Source: Brachionus manjavacas (Eukaryota > Rotifera > Eurotatoria > Ploima > Brachionidae). Taken from it: a DNA stretch of 64,000 nt. This document shows, in pieces, positions 22,557-35,058 of the stretch. The DNA lies in contig JAHQIY010000003.1 in NCBI GenBank assembly GCA_019054805.1, forward strand, positions 6,386,001-6,450,000. The letters are read 5' to 3'. The position numbers were made by a program, and so were the translations under genes. A model generated the notes under the pieces. That model searched no databases and was not told the DNA's origin. It saw only the letters and a program-made list of their open reading frames with translations. Numbering within the stretch: position 1 is the first letter of the stretch; every line of letters begins with the position of its first letter.

Positions 22557-24075
22557 ATGACGAATTGTTTTTAAATAAGACAAAAACCGCCATTTAATCT
22601 CATTTAATAAATCATATAAAATTTAAAATTTTTTTAAAGAAATTTTCAATTTTTTCATAAGTCAACAAAGCTAAATATTATGAATTAGGAATCCAAAAAT
22701 TCATGATGAGTTCAACGTCAAGATTTGTAATCATTCAATAATTGAACAAATTTAAGACATTTTGACAAAAAAATGAAACACTTGATTTTTTTGATATTTT
22801 CCTAATTAAGATTTGTTAGTTTCAATTTCGAAAGATCAACCCTTATGTTTGGATTGATTTAAGTGCATAGGAATTAATTAAAATAACTTATTTTAAAACT
22901 GACCTTAGCTTTTCAAAAGCATACGTTAGATGATTCACTATCAAAAAATTAACCAAAAAATTTTAAATGAATGCATTTTGAGTTGAATCTTTGGAATAAA
23001 TTGGTATTTTTCATAGATACTTTAGTAAAAAGACTTAGCATTTTAGGATTAGCGTAATTTATTGAATTTATTTCATTGCTCAAAGAAAATGATTTTAAGT
23101 GGTGGATTGAAAAAAAAACGTTTTAAATTAATAAAGGGGTTATTGAGTCAATTTTGTCAAAAAAACAATTATGCCCGATATCTTCAAGTAACCTTATGTG
23201 AGTATTTTAATTATAAATAAGAACATAAAATAAATATAATAAATAAAAAGGCTTTTTTAGTTTTTCCTTCAAATCAGGAAATGTTTGACAAGCTTTTTAG
23301 CATGAAATATTTTTTATTAATTGAGTGGATTTCAAACGTTGAAACTATAAAAGTAATGACCCATTCCCATCCCAAATTTCGATGATTTAAAGGCTACAAA
23401 TATTTCTCAAATTAGTCAAACACAATCTTCACTTGAATTTAACTCTGATGTTGAAATCTTCAATTCCTTAATGAATTGAAAAAAAAATTTTTTTTGGCAA
23501 TTTTCCTGTTAAAAATTTTGAGTATATTGTTATAATTCGTTTCTGGGCACTTTAAAATTGGAACAAACTGGGAAATAAAAAGTATGTGCAGAAAAAAAAT
23601 TTCAGCAAGAAATAAATCAAGTAAATTAAAGCAGAGAGGTAAAATGATCAAAAAAAAAAGTTAAATGATTTATTTAGAAAGTAATCATTTGTAAGCGAAT
23701 TTGAATACAAACTGAGTGGTTATTCAATAAATTTTTAAAGTAAATGAATTAAAATAGAATAAAAGATTATATCTTCTTTTGCAGGTTCAACAAATTCAAC
23801 ATAATTACTAATGAGAATAATTCACCAAAATAACTTTTTTGAGTTTTTGATAGATATAAGACTGCATCTTCACATTTTAACAATAATGAAACAATAAAAA
23901 ATGGTTTTGGCGAAAAAATTGATACTCTCTAATAAAGAGAAAACAAATGATGCATTCAAGTGATTCTTAGAAAATCTTGTTCTTAATTATTTTAATCTAT
24001 AAATAAGGAAAAATTTTGATCATGTGGAATTAAAAATATAATTTATTTAAAAAAATAAAAGCTTTATTATTAAAA

Positions 24076-24372
24076 ATGTTCGGTGGTTTCGGTTTATCAT
24101 TAGGCGATTCATGCGGCTCATGTCCACAACCATGCCCTGCACCAATGCCATTGCCTTTGCCATGCCCAGCACCATGTCCACCACCAATGCCATTGCCTTT
24201 GCCATGCCCAGCACCATGTCCACCACCATGTCCACCACCGTGCCCAAAACCATGTCCACCACCTTGCCCACCACCATGTCCAGCTCCATGCCCACCACCA
24301 ATGCCATTGCCATTACCTCCAATTAGCTCATGCTCTCCTTGTAGTGGCTCAGCTGGATTTTCACTTTTCTAA
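24076..24372 (+). CDS. Cys/Pro-rich repeat protein, unit 6 (98 residues)
   Basis: Protein identical to unit 1. It is the last copy of the homogeneous group. Confidence 0.8.
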   Translation: MFGGFGLSLGDSCGSCPQPCPAPMPLPLPCPAPCPPPMPLPLPCPAPCPPPCPPPCPKPCPPPCPPPCPAPCPPPMPLPLPPISSCSPCSGSAGFSLF

Positions 24373-25886
24373 ATGACGAATTGTTTTTAAATAAGACAAA
24401 AACCGCCATTTAATCTCATTTAATAAATCATATAAAATTTAAAATTTTTTTAAAGAAATTTTCAATTTTTTCATAAGTCAACAAAGCTAAATATTATGAA
24501 TTAGGAATCCAAAAATTCATGATGAGTTCAACGTCAAGATTTGTAATCATTCAATAATTGAACAAATTTAAGACATTTTGACAAAAAAATGAAACACTTG
24601 ATTTTTTTTGATATTTTCCTAATTAAGATTTGTTAGTTTCAATTTCGAAAGATCAACCCTTATGTTTGGATTGATTTAAGTGCATAGGAATTAATTAAAA
24701 TAACTTATTTTAAAACTGACCTTAGCTTTTCAAAAGCATACGTTAGATGATTCACTATCAAAAATTTACCAAAAAATTTTAAATGAATGCATTTTGAGTT
24801 GAATCTTTGGAATAAATTGGTATTTTTCATAGATACTTTAGTAAAAAGACTTAGCATTTTAGGATTAGCGTAATTTATTGAATTTATTTCATTGCTCAAA
24901 GAAAATGATTTTAAGTGGTGGATTGAAAAAAAAAAACGTTTTAAATTAATAAAGGGGTTATTAAGTCAATTTTGTCAAAAAAACAATTATGCCCGATATC
25001 TTCAAGTAACCTTATGTGAGTATTTTAATTATAAATAAGAACATAAAATAAATATAATAAATAAAAAGGCTTTTTTAGTTTTTCTTCAAATCAGGAAATG
25101 TTTGACAAGCTTTTTAGCATGAAATATTTTTTATTAATTGAGTGGATTTCAAACGTTGAAACTATAAAAGTAATGACCCATTCCCATCCCAAATTTCGAT
25201 GATTTAAAGGCTACAAATATTTCTCAAATTAGTCAAACACAATCTTCACTTGAATTTAACTCTGATGTTGAAATCTTCAATTCCTTAATGAATTGAAAAA
25301 ATTTTTTTGGCAATTTTCCTGTTAAAAATTTTGAGTATATTGTTATAATTCGTTTCTGGGCACTTTAAAATTGGAACAAACTGGGAAATAAAAAGTATGT
25401 GCAGAAAAAAATTCCAGCAAGAAATAAATCAAGTAAATTAAAGCAGAGAGGTAAAATGATCAAAAAAAAAGTTAAATGATTTATTTAGAAAGTAATCATT
25501 TGTAAGCGAATTTGAATACAAACTGAGTGGTTATTCAATAAATTTTTAAAGTAAATGAATTAAAATAGAATAAAAGATTATATCTTCTTTTGCAGGTTCA
25601 ACAAATTCAACATAATTACTAATGAGAATAATTCACCAAAATAACTTTTTGAGTTTTTGATAGATATAAGACTGCATCTTCACATTTTAACAATAATGAA
25701 ACAATAAAAAATGGTTTTGGCGAAAAAATTGATACTCTCTAATAAAGAGAAAACAAATGATGCATTCAAGTGATTCTTAGAAAATCTTGTTCTTAATTAT
25801 TTTAATCTATAAATAAGGAAAAATTTTGATCATGTGGAATTAAAAATATAATTTATTTAAAAAAAATAAAAGCTTTATTATTAAAA

Positions 25887-26171
25887 ATGTTCGGTGGTTT
25901 CGGTTTATCATTAGGCGATTCATGCGGCTCATGTCCACAACCAATGCCATTGCCTTTGCCATGCCCAGCCCCATGTCCACCACCAATGCCATTGCCTTTG
26001 CCATGCCCAGCACCATGTCCACCACCATGTCCACCACCGTGCCCAAAACCATGTCCACCACCTTGCCCACCACCATGTCCAGCTCCATGCCCACCACCAA
26101 TGCCATTGCCATTACCTCCAATTAGCTCATGCTCTCCTTGTAGTGGCTCAGCTGGATTTTCACTTTTCTAA
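25887..26171 (+). CDS. Cys/Pro-rich repeat protein, unit 7 (94 residues)
   Basis: One CPAP repeat is missing near the N-terminus (SCPQPMPLP instead of SCPQPCPAPMPLP), an in-frame 12-base loss. It keeps the Lys of units 1-6 but has the GCCCCATGT variant found in units 8-10, so it looks like an intermediate or recombinant. Confidence 0.8.
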   Translation: MFGGFGLSLGDSCGSCPQPMPLPLPCPAPCPPPMPLPLPCPAPCPPPCPPPCPKPCPPPCPPPCPAPCPPPMPLPLPPISSCSPCSGSAGFSLF

Positions 26172-26693
26172 ATGACGAATTGTTTTTAAATAAGACAAAA
26201 ACCGCCATTTAATCTCATTTAATAAATCATATAAAATTTAAAATTTTTTTAAAGAAATTTTCAATTTTTTCATAAGTCAACAAAGCTAAATATTATGAAT
26301 TAGGAATCCAAAAATTCATGATGAGTTCAACGTCAAGATTCGTAATCATTCAATAATTGAACAAATTTAAGACATTTTGACAAAAAAAATGAAACACTTG
26401 ATTTTTTTTTGATATTTTCCTAATTAAGATTTGTTAGTTTCAATTTCGAAAGATCAACCCTTATGTTTGGATTGATTTAAGTGCATAGGAATTAATTAAA
26501 ATAACTTATTTTAAAACTGACCTTAGCTTTTCAAAAGCATACGTTAGATGATTCACTATCAAAAAATTAACCAAAAAATTTTAAATGAATGCATTTTGAG
26601 TTGAATCTTTGGAATAAATTGGTATTTTTCATAGATACTTTAGTAAAAAGACTTAGCATTTTAGGATTAGCGTAATTTATTGAATTTATTTCA

Positions 26694-27005
26694 TTGCTCA
26701 AAGAAAATGATTTTAAGTGGTGGATTGAAAAAAAAAAACGTTTTAAATTAATAAAGGGGTTATTAAGTCAATTTTGTCAAAAAAACAATTATGCCCGATA
26801 TCTTCAAGTAACCTTATGTGAGTATTTTAATTATAAATATGAACATAAAATAAATATAATAAATAAAAAGGCTTTTTTAGTTTTTTCTTCAAATCAGGAA
26901 ATGTTTGACAAGCTTTTTAGCATGAAATATTTTTTATTAATTGAGTGGATTTCAAACGTTGAAACTATAAAAGTAATGACCCATTCCCATCCCAAATTTC
27001 GATGA
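26694..27005 (+). pseudogene. Decayed frame of the array unit, longest in unit 7 (possible retroelement remnant)
   Basis: In unit 7 a 103-codon frame reads LKENDFKWWIEKKKRFKLIK... KKAFLVFSSNQEMFDKLFSM and ends THSHPKFR. In the other nine units the same stretch carries TAA where unit 7 has TAT (near 26839) and often also a frame change in an A run. Only TTG, not ATG, opens it. Downstream a degraded CWKCGHFK-like zinc-knuckle reading appears in the same strand (around 27160). An ORF1-like retroelement origin is possible but unproven. Since nine of ten copies are interrupted, I do not call it a gene. Confidence 0.35.
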
Positions 27006-27694
27006 TTTAAAGGCTACAAATATTTCTCAAATTAGTCAAACACAATCTTCACTTGAATTTAACTCTGATGTTGAAATCTTCAATTCCTTAATGAATTGAA
27101 AAAAAAATTTTTTTGGCAATTTTCCTGTTAAAAATTTTGAGTATATTGTTATAATTCGTTTCTGGGCACTTTAAAATTGGAACAAACTGGGAAATAAAAA
27201 GTATGTGCAGAAAAAAATTCCAGCAAGAAATAAATCAAGTAAATTAAAGCAGAGAGGTAAAATGATCAAAAAAAAAAGTTAAATGATTTATTTAGAAAGT
27301 AATCATTTGTAAGCGAATTTGAATACAAACTGAGTGGTTATTCAATAAATTTTTAAAGTAAATGAATTAAAATAGAATAAAAGATTATATCTTCTTTTGC
27401 AGGTTCAACAAATTCAACATAATTACTAATGAGAATAATTCACCAAAATAACTTTTTTGAGTTTTTGATAGATATAAGACTGCATCTTCACATTTTAACA
27501 ATAATGAAACAATAAAAAATGGTTTTGGCGAAAAAATTGATACTCTCTAATAAAGAGAAAACAAATGATGCATTCAAGTGATTCTTAGAAAATCTTGTTC
27601 TTAATTATTTTAATCTATAAATAAGGAAAAATTTTGATCATGTGGAATTAAAAATATAATTTATTTAAAAAAAATAAAAGCTTTATTATTAAAA

Positions 27695-27937
27695 ATGTTC
27701 GGTGGTTTCGGTTTATCATTAGGCGATTCATGTGGCTCATGTCCACCACCAATGCCATTGCCTTTGCCATGCCCAGCCCCATGTCCACCACCATGTCCAC
27801 CACCTTGCCCACCACCATGTCCACCACCTTGCCCACCACCATGTCCAGCTCCATGCCCACCACCAATGCCATTGCCATTACCTCCAATTAGCTCATGCTC
27901 TCCTTGTAGTGGCTCAGCTGGATTTTCACTTTTCTAA
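27695..27937 (+). CDS. Cys/Pro-rich repeat protein, unit 8 (80 residues)
   Basis: Shortest form. A whole PMPLPLPCPAPC block is lost and the Lys-containing repeat is replaced by PCPPPCPPP, leaving only one central PMPLPLP block. The frame and both ends are unchanged. Confidence 0.8.
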   Translation: MFGGFGLSLGDSCGSCPPPMPLPLPCPAPCPPPCPPPCPPPCPPPCPPPCPAPCPPPMPLPLPPISSCSPCSGSAGFSLF

Positions 27938-29459
27938 ATGACGAATTGTTTTTAAATAAGACAAAAACCGCCATTTAATCTCATTTAATAAATCATATAA
28001 AATTTAAAATTTTTTTAAAGAAATTTTCAATTTTTTCATAAGTCAACAAAGCTAAATATTATGAATTAGGAATCCAAAAATTCATGATGAGTTCAACGTC
28101 AAGATTCGTAATCATTCAATAATTGAACAAATTTAAGACATTTTGACAAAAAAAATGAAACACTTGATTTTTTTTTGATATTTTCCTAATTAAGATTTGT
28201 TAGTTTCAATTTCGAAAGATCAACCCTTATGTTTGGATTAATTTAAGTGCATAGGAATTAATTAAAATAACTTTTTTTAAAACTGACCTTAGCTTTTCAA
28301 AAGCATACGTTAGATGATTCACTATCAAAAAATTAACCAAAAAATTTTAAATGAATGCATTTTGAGTTGAATCTTTGGAATAAATTGGTATTTTTCATAG
28401 ATACTTTAGTAAAAAGACTTAGCATTTTAGGATTAGCGTAATTTATTGAATTTATTTCATTGCTCAAAGAAAATGATTTTAAGTGGTGGATTGAAAAAAA
28501 AAAACGTTTTAAATTAATAAAGGGGTTATTAAGTGAATTTTGTCAAAAAAACAATTATGCCCGATATCTTCAAGTAACCTTATGTGAGTATTTTAATTAT
28601 AAATAAGAACATAAAATAAATATAATAAATAAAAAGGCTTTTTTAGTTTTTTCTTCAAATCAGGAAATGTTTGACAAGCTTTTTAGCATGAAATATTTTT
28701 TATTAATTGAGTGGATTTCAAACGTTGAAACTATAAAAGTAATGATCCATTCCCATCCCAAATTTCGATGATTTAAAGGCTACAAATATTTCTCAAATTA
28801 GTCAAACACAATCTTCACTTGAATTTAACTCTGATGTTGAAATCTTCAATTCCTTAATGAATTGAAAAAAAAATTTTTTTTGGCAATTTTACTGTTAAAA
28901 ATTTTGAGTATATTGTTATAATTCGTTTCTGGGCACTTTAAAATTGGAACAAACTGGGAAATAAAAAGTATGTGCAGAAAAAAAATTTCAGCAAGAAATA
29001 AATCAAGTAAATTAAAGCAGAGAGGTAAAATGATCAAAAAAAAAAGTTAAATGATTTATTTAGAAAGTAATCATTTGTAAGCGAATTTGAATACAAACTG
29101 AGTGGTTATTCAATAAATTTTTAAAGTAAATGAATTAAAATAGAATAAAAGATTATATCTTCTTTTGCAGGTTCAACAAATTCAACATAATTACTAATGA
29201 GAATAATTCACCAAAATAACTTTTTGAGTTTTTGATAGATATAAGACTGCATCTTCACATTTTAACAATAATGAAACAATAAAAAATGGTTTTGGCGAAA
29301 AAATTGATACTCTCTAATAAAGAGAAAACAAATGATGCATTCAAGTGATTCTTAGAAAATCTTGTTCTTAATTATTTTAATCTATAAATAAGGAAAAATT
29401 TTGATCATGTGGAATTAAAAATATAATTTATTTAAAAAATAAAAGCTTTATTATTAAAA

Positions 29460-29702
29460 ATGTTCGGTGGTTTCGGTTTATCATTAGGCGATTCATGTGG
29501 CTCATGTCCACCACCAATGCCATTGCCTTTGCCATGCCCAGCCCCATGTCCACCACCATGTCCACCACCTTGCCCACCACCATGTCCACCACCTTGCCCA
29601 CCACCATGTCCAGCTCCATGCCCACCACCAATGCCATTGCCATTACCTCCAATTAGCTCATGCTCTCCTTGTAGTGGCTCAGCTGGATTTTCACTTTTCT
29701 AA
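29460..29702 (+). CDS. Cys/Pro-rich repeat protein, unit 9 (80 residues)
   Basis: Same protein as unit 8. The two lie exactly 1765 bases apart, so they probably arose by one duplication of the short form. Confidence 0.8.
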   Translation: MFGGFGLSLGDSCGSCPPPMPLPLPCPAPCPPPCPPPCPPPCPPPCPPPCPAPCPPPMPLPLPPISSCSPCSGSAGFSLF

Positions 29703-31224
29703 ATGACGAATTGTTTTTAAATAAGACAAAAACCGCCATTTAATCTCATTTAATAAATCATATAAAATTTAAAATTTTTTTAAAGAAATTTTCAATTTTT
29801 TCATAAGTCAACAAAGCTAAATATTATGAATTAGGAATCCAAAAATTCATGATGAGTTCAACGTCAAGATTCGTAATCATTCAATAATTGAACAAATTTA
29901 AGACATTTTGACAAAAAAATGAAACACTTGATTTTTTTTGATATTTTCCTAATTAAGATTTGTTAGTTTCAATTTCGAAAGATCAACCCTTATGTTTGGA
30001 TTAATTTAAGTGCATAGGAATTAATTAAAATAACTTTTTTTAAAACTGACCTTAGCTTTTCAAAAGCATACGTTAGATGATTCACTATCAAAAAATTAAC
30101 CAAAAAATTTTAAATGAATGCATTTTGAGTTGAATCTCTGGAATAAATTGGTATTTTTCATAGATACTTTAGTAAAAAGACTTAGCATTTTAGGATTAGC
30201 GTAATTTATTGAATTTATTTCATTGCTCAAAGAAAATGATTTTAAGTGGTGGATTGAAAAAAAAAAACGTTTTAAATTAATAAAGGGGTTATTAAGTCAA
30301 TTTTGTCAAAAAACAATTATGCCCGATATCTTCAAGTAACCTTATGTGAGTATTTTAATTATAAATAAGAACATAAAATAAATATAATAAATAAAAAGGC
30401 TTTTTTAGTTTTTTCTTCAAATCAGGAAATGTTTGACAAGCTTTTTAGCATGAAATATTTTTTATTAATTGAGTGGATTTCAAACGTTGAAACTATAAAA
30501 GTAATGACCCATTCCCATCCCAAATTTCGATGATTTAAAGGCTACAAATATTTCTCAAATTAGTCAAACACAATCTTCACTTGAATTTAACTCTGATGTT
30601 GAAATCTTCAATTCCTTAATGAATTGAAAAAAAAATTTTTTTTGGCAATTTTCCTGTTAAAAATTGTGAGTATATTGTTATAATTCGTTTCTGGGCACTT
30701 TAAAATTGGAACAAACTGGGAAATAAAAAGTATGTGCAGAAAAAAAATTTCAGCAAGAAATAAATCAAGTAAATTAAAGCAGAGAGGTAAAATGATCAAA
30801 AAAAAAAGTTAAATGATTTATTTAGAAAGTAATCATTTGTAAGCGAATTTGAATACAAACTGAGTGGTTATTCAATAAATTTTTAAAGTAAATGAATTAA
30901 AATAGAATAAAAGATTATATCTTCTTTTGCAGGTTCAACAAATTCAACATAATTACTAATGAGAATAATTCACCAAAATAACTTTTTGAGTTTTTGATAG
31001 ATATAAGACTGCATCTTCACATTTTAACAATAATGAAACAATAAAAAATGGTTTTGGCGAAAAAATTGATACTCTCTAATAAAGAGAAAACAAATGATGC
31101 ATTCAAGTGATTCTTAGAAAATCTTGTTCTTAATTATTTTAATCTATAAATAAGGAAAAATTTTGATCATGTGGAATTAAAAATATAATTTATTTAAAAA
31201 AAAATAAAAGCTTTATTATTAAAA

Positions 31225-31521
31225 ATGTTCGGTGGTTTCGGTTTATCATTAGGCGATTCATGTGGCTCATGTCCACAACCATGCCCTGCACCAATGCCAT
31301 TGCCTTTGCCATGCCCAGCACCATGTCCACCACCAATGCCATTGCCTTTGCCATGCCCAGCCCCATGTCCACCACCATGTCCACCACCTTGCCCACCACC
31401 ATGTCCACCACCTTGCCCACCACCATGTCCAGCTCCATGCCCACCACCAATGCCATTGCCATTACCTCCAATTAGCTCATGCTCTCCTTGTAGTGGCTCA
31501 GCTGGATTTTCACTTTTCTAA
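31225..31521 (+). CDS. Cys/Pro-rich repeat protein, unit 10 (98 residues)
   Basis: Full length like units 1-6 but with PCPPPCPPP in place of the Lys-containing repeat and the TGTGGC codon pair of units 8-9. It is a plausible source for the short form by internal deletion. Confidence 0.8.
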   Translation: MFGGFGLSLGDSCGSCPQPCPAPMPLPLPCPAPCPPPMPLPLPCPAPCPPPCPPPCPPPCPPPCPPPCPAPCPPPMPLPLPPISSCSPCSGSAGFSLF

Positions 31522-32405
31522 ATGACGAATTGTTTTTAAATAAGACAAAAACCGCCATTTAATCTCATTTAATAAATCATATAAAATTTAAAATTTTTTT
31601 AAAGAAATTTTCAATTTTTTCATAAGTCAACAAAGCTAAATATTATGAATTAGGAATCCAAAAATTCATGATGAGTTCAACGTCAAGATTTGTAATCATT
31701 CAATAATTGAACAAATTTAAGACATTTTGACAAAAAAAATGAAACACTTGATTTTTTTTTTGATATTTTCCTAATTAAGATTTGTTAGTTTCAATTTCGA
31801 AAGATCAACCCTTATGTTTGGATTAATTTAAGTGCATAGGAATTAATTAAAATAACTTTTTTTAAAACTGACCTTAGCTTTTCAAAAGCATACGTTAGAT
31901 GATTCACTATCAAAAAATTAACCAAAAAATTTTAAATGAATGCATTTTGAGTTGAATCTTTGGAATAAATTGGTATTTTTCATAGATACTTTAGTAAAAA
32001 GACTTAGCATTTTAGGATTAGCGTAATTTATTGAATTTATTTCATTGCTCAAAGAAAATGATTTTAAGTGGTGGATTGAAAAAAAAAAACGTTTTAAATT
32101 AATAAAGGGGTTATTAAGTGAATTTTGTCAAAAAAACAATTATGCCCGATATCTTCAAGTAACCTTATGTGAGTATTTTAATTATAAATAAGAACATAAA
32201 ATAAATATAATAAATAAAAAGGCTTTTTTAGTTTTTTCTTCAAATCAAGAAATGTTTGACAAGCTTTTTAGCATGAAATATTTTTTATTAATTGAGTGGA
32301 TTTCAAACGTTGAAACTATAAAAGTAATGACCCATTCCCATCCCAAATTTCGATGATTTAAAGGCTACAAATATTTCTCAAATTAGTCAAACACAATCTT
32401 CACTT

Positions 32406-34540
32406 TTTCAGGTGATTCTTTGAATATCTTCACAAAGGAGTTGGGTACTCGATGTATCTTGATTTGAAACCTTTTTTTATATTCTTCCATCAGTTAAACA
32501 TTTAATGGAACAGAATGGCTCAATCCTGCCCTTACATATCTCTCACTCAATTCAAATAGTCGATTTTAGACTTTTAGCAATTTAAGTTTATTATATGCCT
32601 CATTATGTAACATGTTTGGGGGAGTATCATAACTTAGTTTTAGTATAAAACGAACTACTGAATTTTGGATTTCTTCTAAACTTCTGATAATAGTTTCTGA
32701 AAGTGAGTTCAGACAAGGAAAACAATAATCTAGAATAGATACAATCAAAGACTTGTAAAGGTTTCCTAAAGTGTTTTAGTCAAGGCCTCATTTTTTATTC
32801 GACAAGATTTTTATTAAAATTAGCCTTGAATTGCAATGTTTTTTAAATTTAATCTTTGATTGAAGAAAAGGTTAATTTGGATTTAAATTTTATACCTAGA
32901 ACTTTATTTCTTTTAAGCTTTCGATTCTTTTCCCATAAATCCTTAAATTAAACATAGAACTTTCTTTGTTGTTTTTCATTGAGCAAGGCTTTTCAACCGA
33001 AATCTTCATTTTCCACTCGACAAGCCACTGTTCTAATTCAACCAAGTACTTATTCATCTTTCATTCTATATTTCCATTTTTTTATAAATAAAAATAGTCA
33101 CAAGATCGTCTGCATAAAGAAGTGAAAAATTTTTTATTAGATTTATTTCTTTTAGGAATATCATTGATAATAAAGGACTAATAACTGATCCTTGAGGAAC
33201 GCCATCAGATATTTTAAATTCATCACTAACGTGATCATTTATATTTATTTTAAATGTTTTACAGTTAAAAAATGATTTAATCCAAAAAATTAAGTAGGCA
33301 GGTATATTTACTTTAATCAGTTTATAGATTATACCTTCATGCCAAACTTTGTCGAAACTTTTAGAAATGTCAAAAAATAAGCAACATGCTTTTTTCTTTC
33401 TATTAAAAGATTCAACCCTTTTTGGATAAGGAAAACTAAATTATCTGCGTTTCTTCGATGTTTCCTAAAACCAAATTGTTCCTGAATTAGCAAAGAATTT
33501 TTTTCCAAGAAATCATATAACCTTGAAAAAATAATACGTTCAAGCAGTTATGGGTCGATAATTGGATGGGTCTTGCATAGGAGAAGATTTCTTACGTATC
33601 ATTGTGATATTGGCACTTTACCAAGCTTTAGGAACTGTACCTTCTTGGAGACTAAGATTAAAAAGATCGATTTCTTTTAATAAATTTAAGGGGAGGTTTT
33701 TTAAACATTAAATTGTGGATAAGGCCAGGTCCGCAAGCTACTTCTCCCTTTAACCTTTTTAATGCCATAATCATTTCATTAAGGCTAATCGGTTCGTTGA
33801 ATACTAGCTGACTATTATTCTCAAAGTATTTTTCATTAAAATGAGTTATCTATGTATCTTTTCCAGTGTTTTCCAGGTCAAAAGAAAGACTGAATGTTGA
33901 AGATAATATTCTTCCAAATAATTTCCCTTTTTCATTATCTGTTTTGAAATCAAGGTTGTTAAGAGTTAGAGTTGGGATTAAATTTGATCCTTTTTTTGAT
34001 CTAAACTTATTTATTTTTTTCCAGAATGGCCTGCTTGATAAGGGGTTTTTCCCCATTTTTTTTAATAAAATCAAAACAATTTTGATTCCAAAATTTTTTC
34101 AGGCTAATTTTAATTTCCAATGTTAAATGACTATATCTTTGTTTGGTCATTTGACAAAGAGTTTTTTGAAAATATCTTCTTATTTTCCTTCGTTCTTTAA
34201 TCAAATCTACAATATAAGGAGGTAGACTGCTCTTGAAAACTTTTTGAGACTGAAAAGGTATACTTTTTGTGCAGTTGCCAATATTTTTTTGGTAATTGTT
34301 TCGTTTTGTTCGTCAATCGTCCCTGCAGAAGCCACTAAGAAATGTGTTGGGATATTTAAAACTTCACGAAATAAATGCCAATTGGCTTTTTTATAATTAA
34401 GCTTTTTTGATAGGGATTTCACAGTTAATTAGTAATCGAAAGCTATGGAAGTTTCGATTGGAAAATGGTCACTGATCATATCCTGATTACTGAGAACTCG
34501 AAACTCATTTATTTTATCAAATCAAGAATTTCAAAGTTGG
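32406..34540 (-). mobile_element. Decayed non-LTR retrotransposon (jockey/CR1-like), endonuclease and reverse transcriptase remnants
   Basis: Read from high to low coordinates, pieces appear in the correct LINE order. Endonuclease end (EILDLI; FRVLSNQDMISDHFPIE near 34490-34540, frame-broken). Linker with KNPLSSRPFWKKINKFRSKK (about 34060-33990). Reverse-transcriptase blocks with GVPQGSVISPLL (about 33205-33170) and the catalytic YADD (33117-33103). C-terminal part ILDYCFPCLNSLSETI...RSLEEIQNSVVR (32745-32630). Multiple stops and frameshifts show it is dead. It abuts array unit 10 at 32405 and removes the rest of that unit. Confidence 0.85.
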
Positions 34541-34680
34541 TATTTTTCAAAAATACTTTTGTTAAAAGACTTAGCATTTTAGGATTAGCGTAATTTATTG
34601 AATTTATTTCATTGCTCAAAGAAAATGATTTTAAGTGGTGAATTGAAAAAAAAAACGTTTTAAATTAATAAACGGGTTTT
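34541..34680. repeat. Segment shared between the LINE remnant and every array unit
   Basis: From TTGGTATTTTTCA to AAACGTTTTAAATTAATAAA this stretch is about 95% identical by eye to 31970-32110 (unit 10) and to the matching place in each unit. On the minus strand it reads SNEINSINYANPKMLSL... KNTN, in frame with the LINE endonuclease remnant next to it (NFEILDLI). Either a piece of this LINE was captured in the ancestral unit, or this is a leftover array end joined to the LINE. Confidence 0.6.
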
Positions 34681-35058
34681 TTCGTTTTATTTAATTAATT
34701 ATCTGAATGTCAATTTTTTTAATAAAAAGTTTGTATAATAATTTTTTTTTTATTTTATTAGAGTAAAAGTTTTTGATAAGTTAACAAAAAATAAATAATT
34801 AAAAAAACAAGAACAACTACTTGTTGAATGTAAATTATCTTAAAACGACCATAAAAGTGGAATGTCATTAATTTAACAATATTATTCAAATAACAGAAGA
34901 AAAACGATTATAAGGCGCTAAAGTTTAAAAAACTCATTAACTAATCTTTACATCATAAATAGTTTTTGAATCATTTAACATTTGTTTTTAATTGTTGTTT
35001 TTGAATTATACCAACATGTGGCAAAATTAAAACTAACAATTTAATTAACCCCTCAGAT
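34681..35058. other. AT-rich spacer downstream of the EGF-repeat gene
   Basis: No gene seen. It should contain the 3' UTR of the minus-strand gene ending at 35059; no single poly(A) signal stands out. Confidence 0.45.

Larger units (their letters stand above)
14504..32405 (+). repeat. Tandem array of ten ~1.8-kb units carrying Cys/Pro-rich genes
   Basis: Units follow head to tail; the gene starts lie at 14989, 16807, 18626, 20445, 22260, 24076, 25887, 27695, 29460 and 31225, i.e. spacings of 1818, 1819, 1819, 1815, 1816, 1811, 1808, 1765 and 1765. Each unit holds, in order, a TATA box (TATAAATAAG) 77-80 bases before the ATG, an intronless Cys/Pro-rich gene, AATAAA about 50 bases after the stop, ~600 bases of non-coding DNA, a decayed frame (MLKENDF type) and a further ~600 bases. 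Differences are mainly lengths of A/T runs plus single substitutions. Units 1-6 are almost identical; units 7-10 form a second group (shorter or altered repeat block, TGTGGC for TGCGGC in 8-10, GATTAATTTAAG for GATTGATTTAAG). The first 480 bases (14504-14988) are a partial unit lacking about 1 kb. The last unit stops abruptly at 32405, where LINE sequence begins. The pattern implies recent unequal crossing-over or conversion. Confidence 0.95.

Noticed and set aside
23460-23651. Minus-strand 63-codon frame repeated in several array units (MIILPLCFNLLDLF type)
   Set aside because: It depends on A/T-run lengths, is absent in some units, and has hydrophobic background composition.
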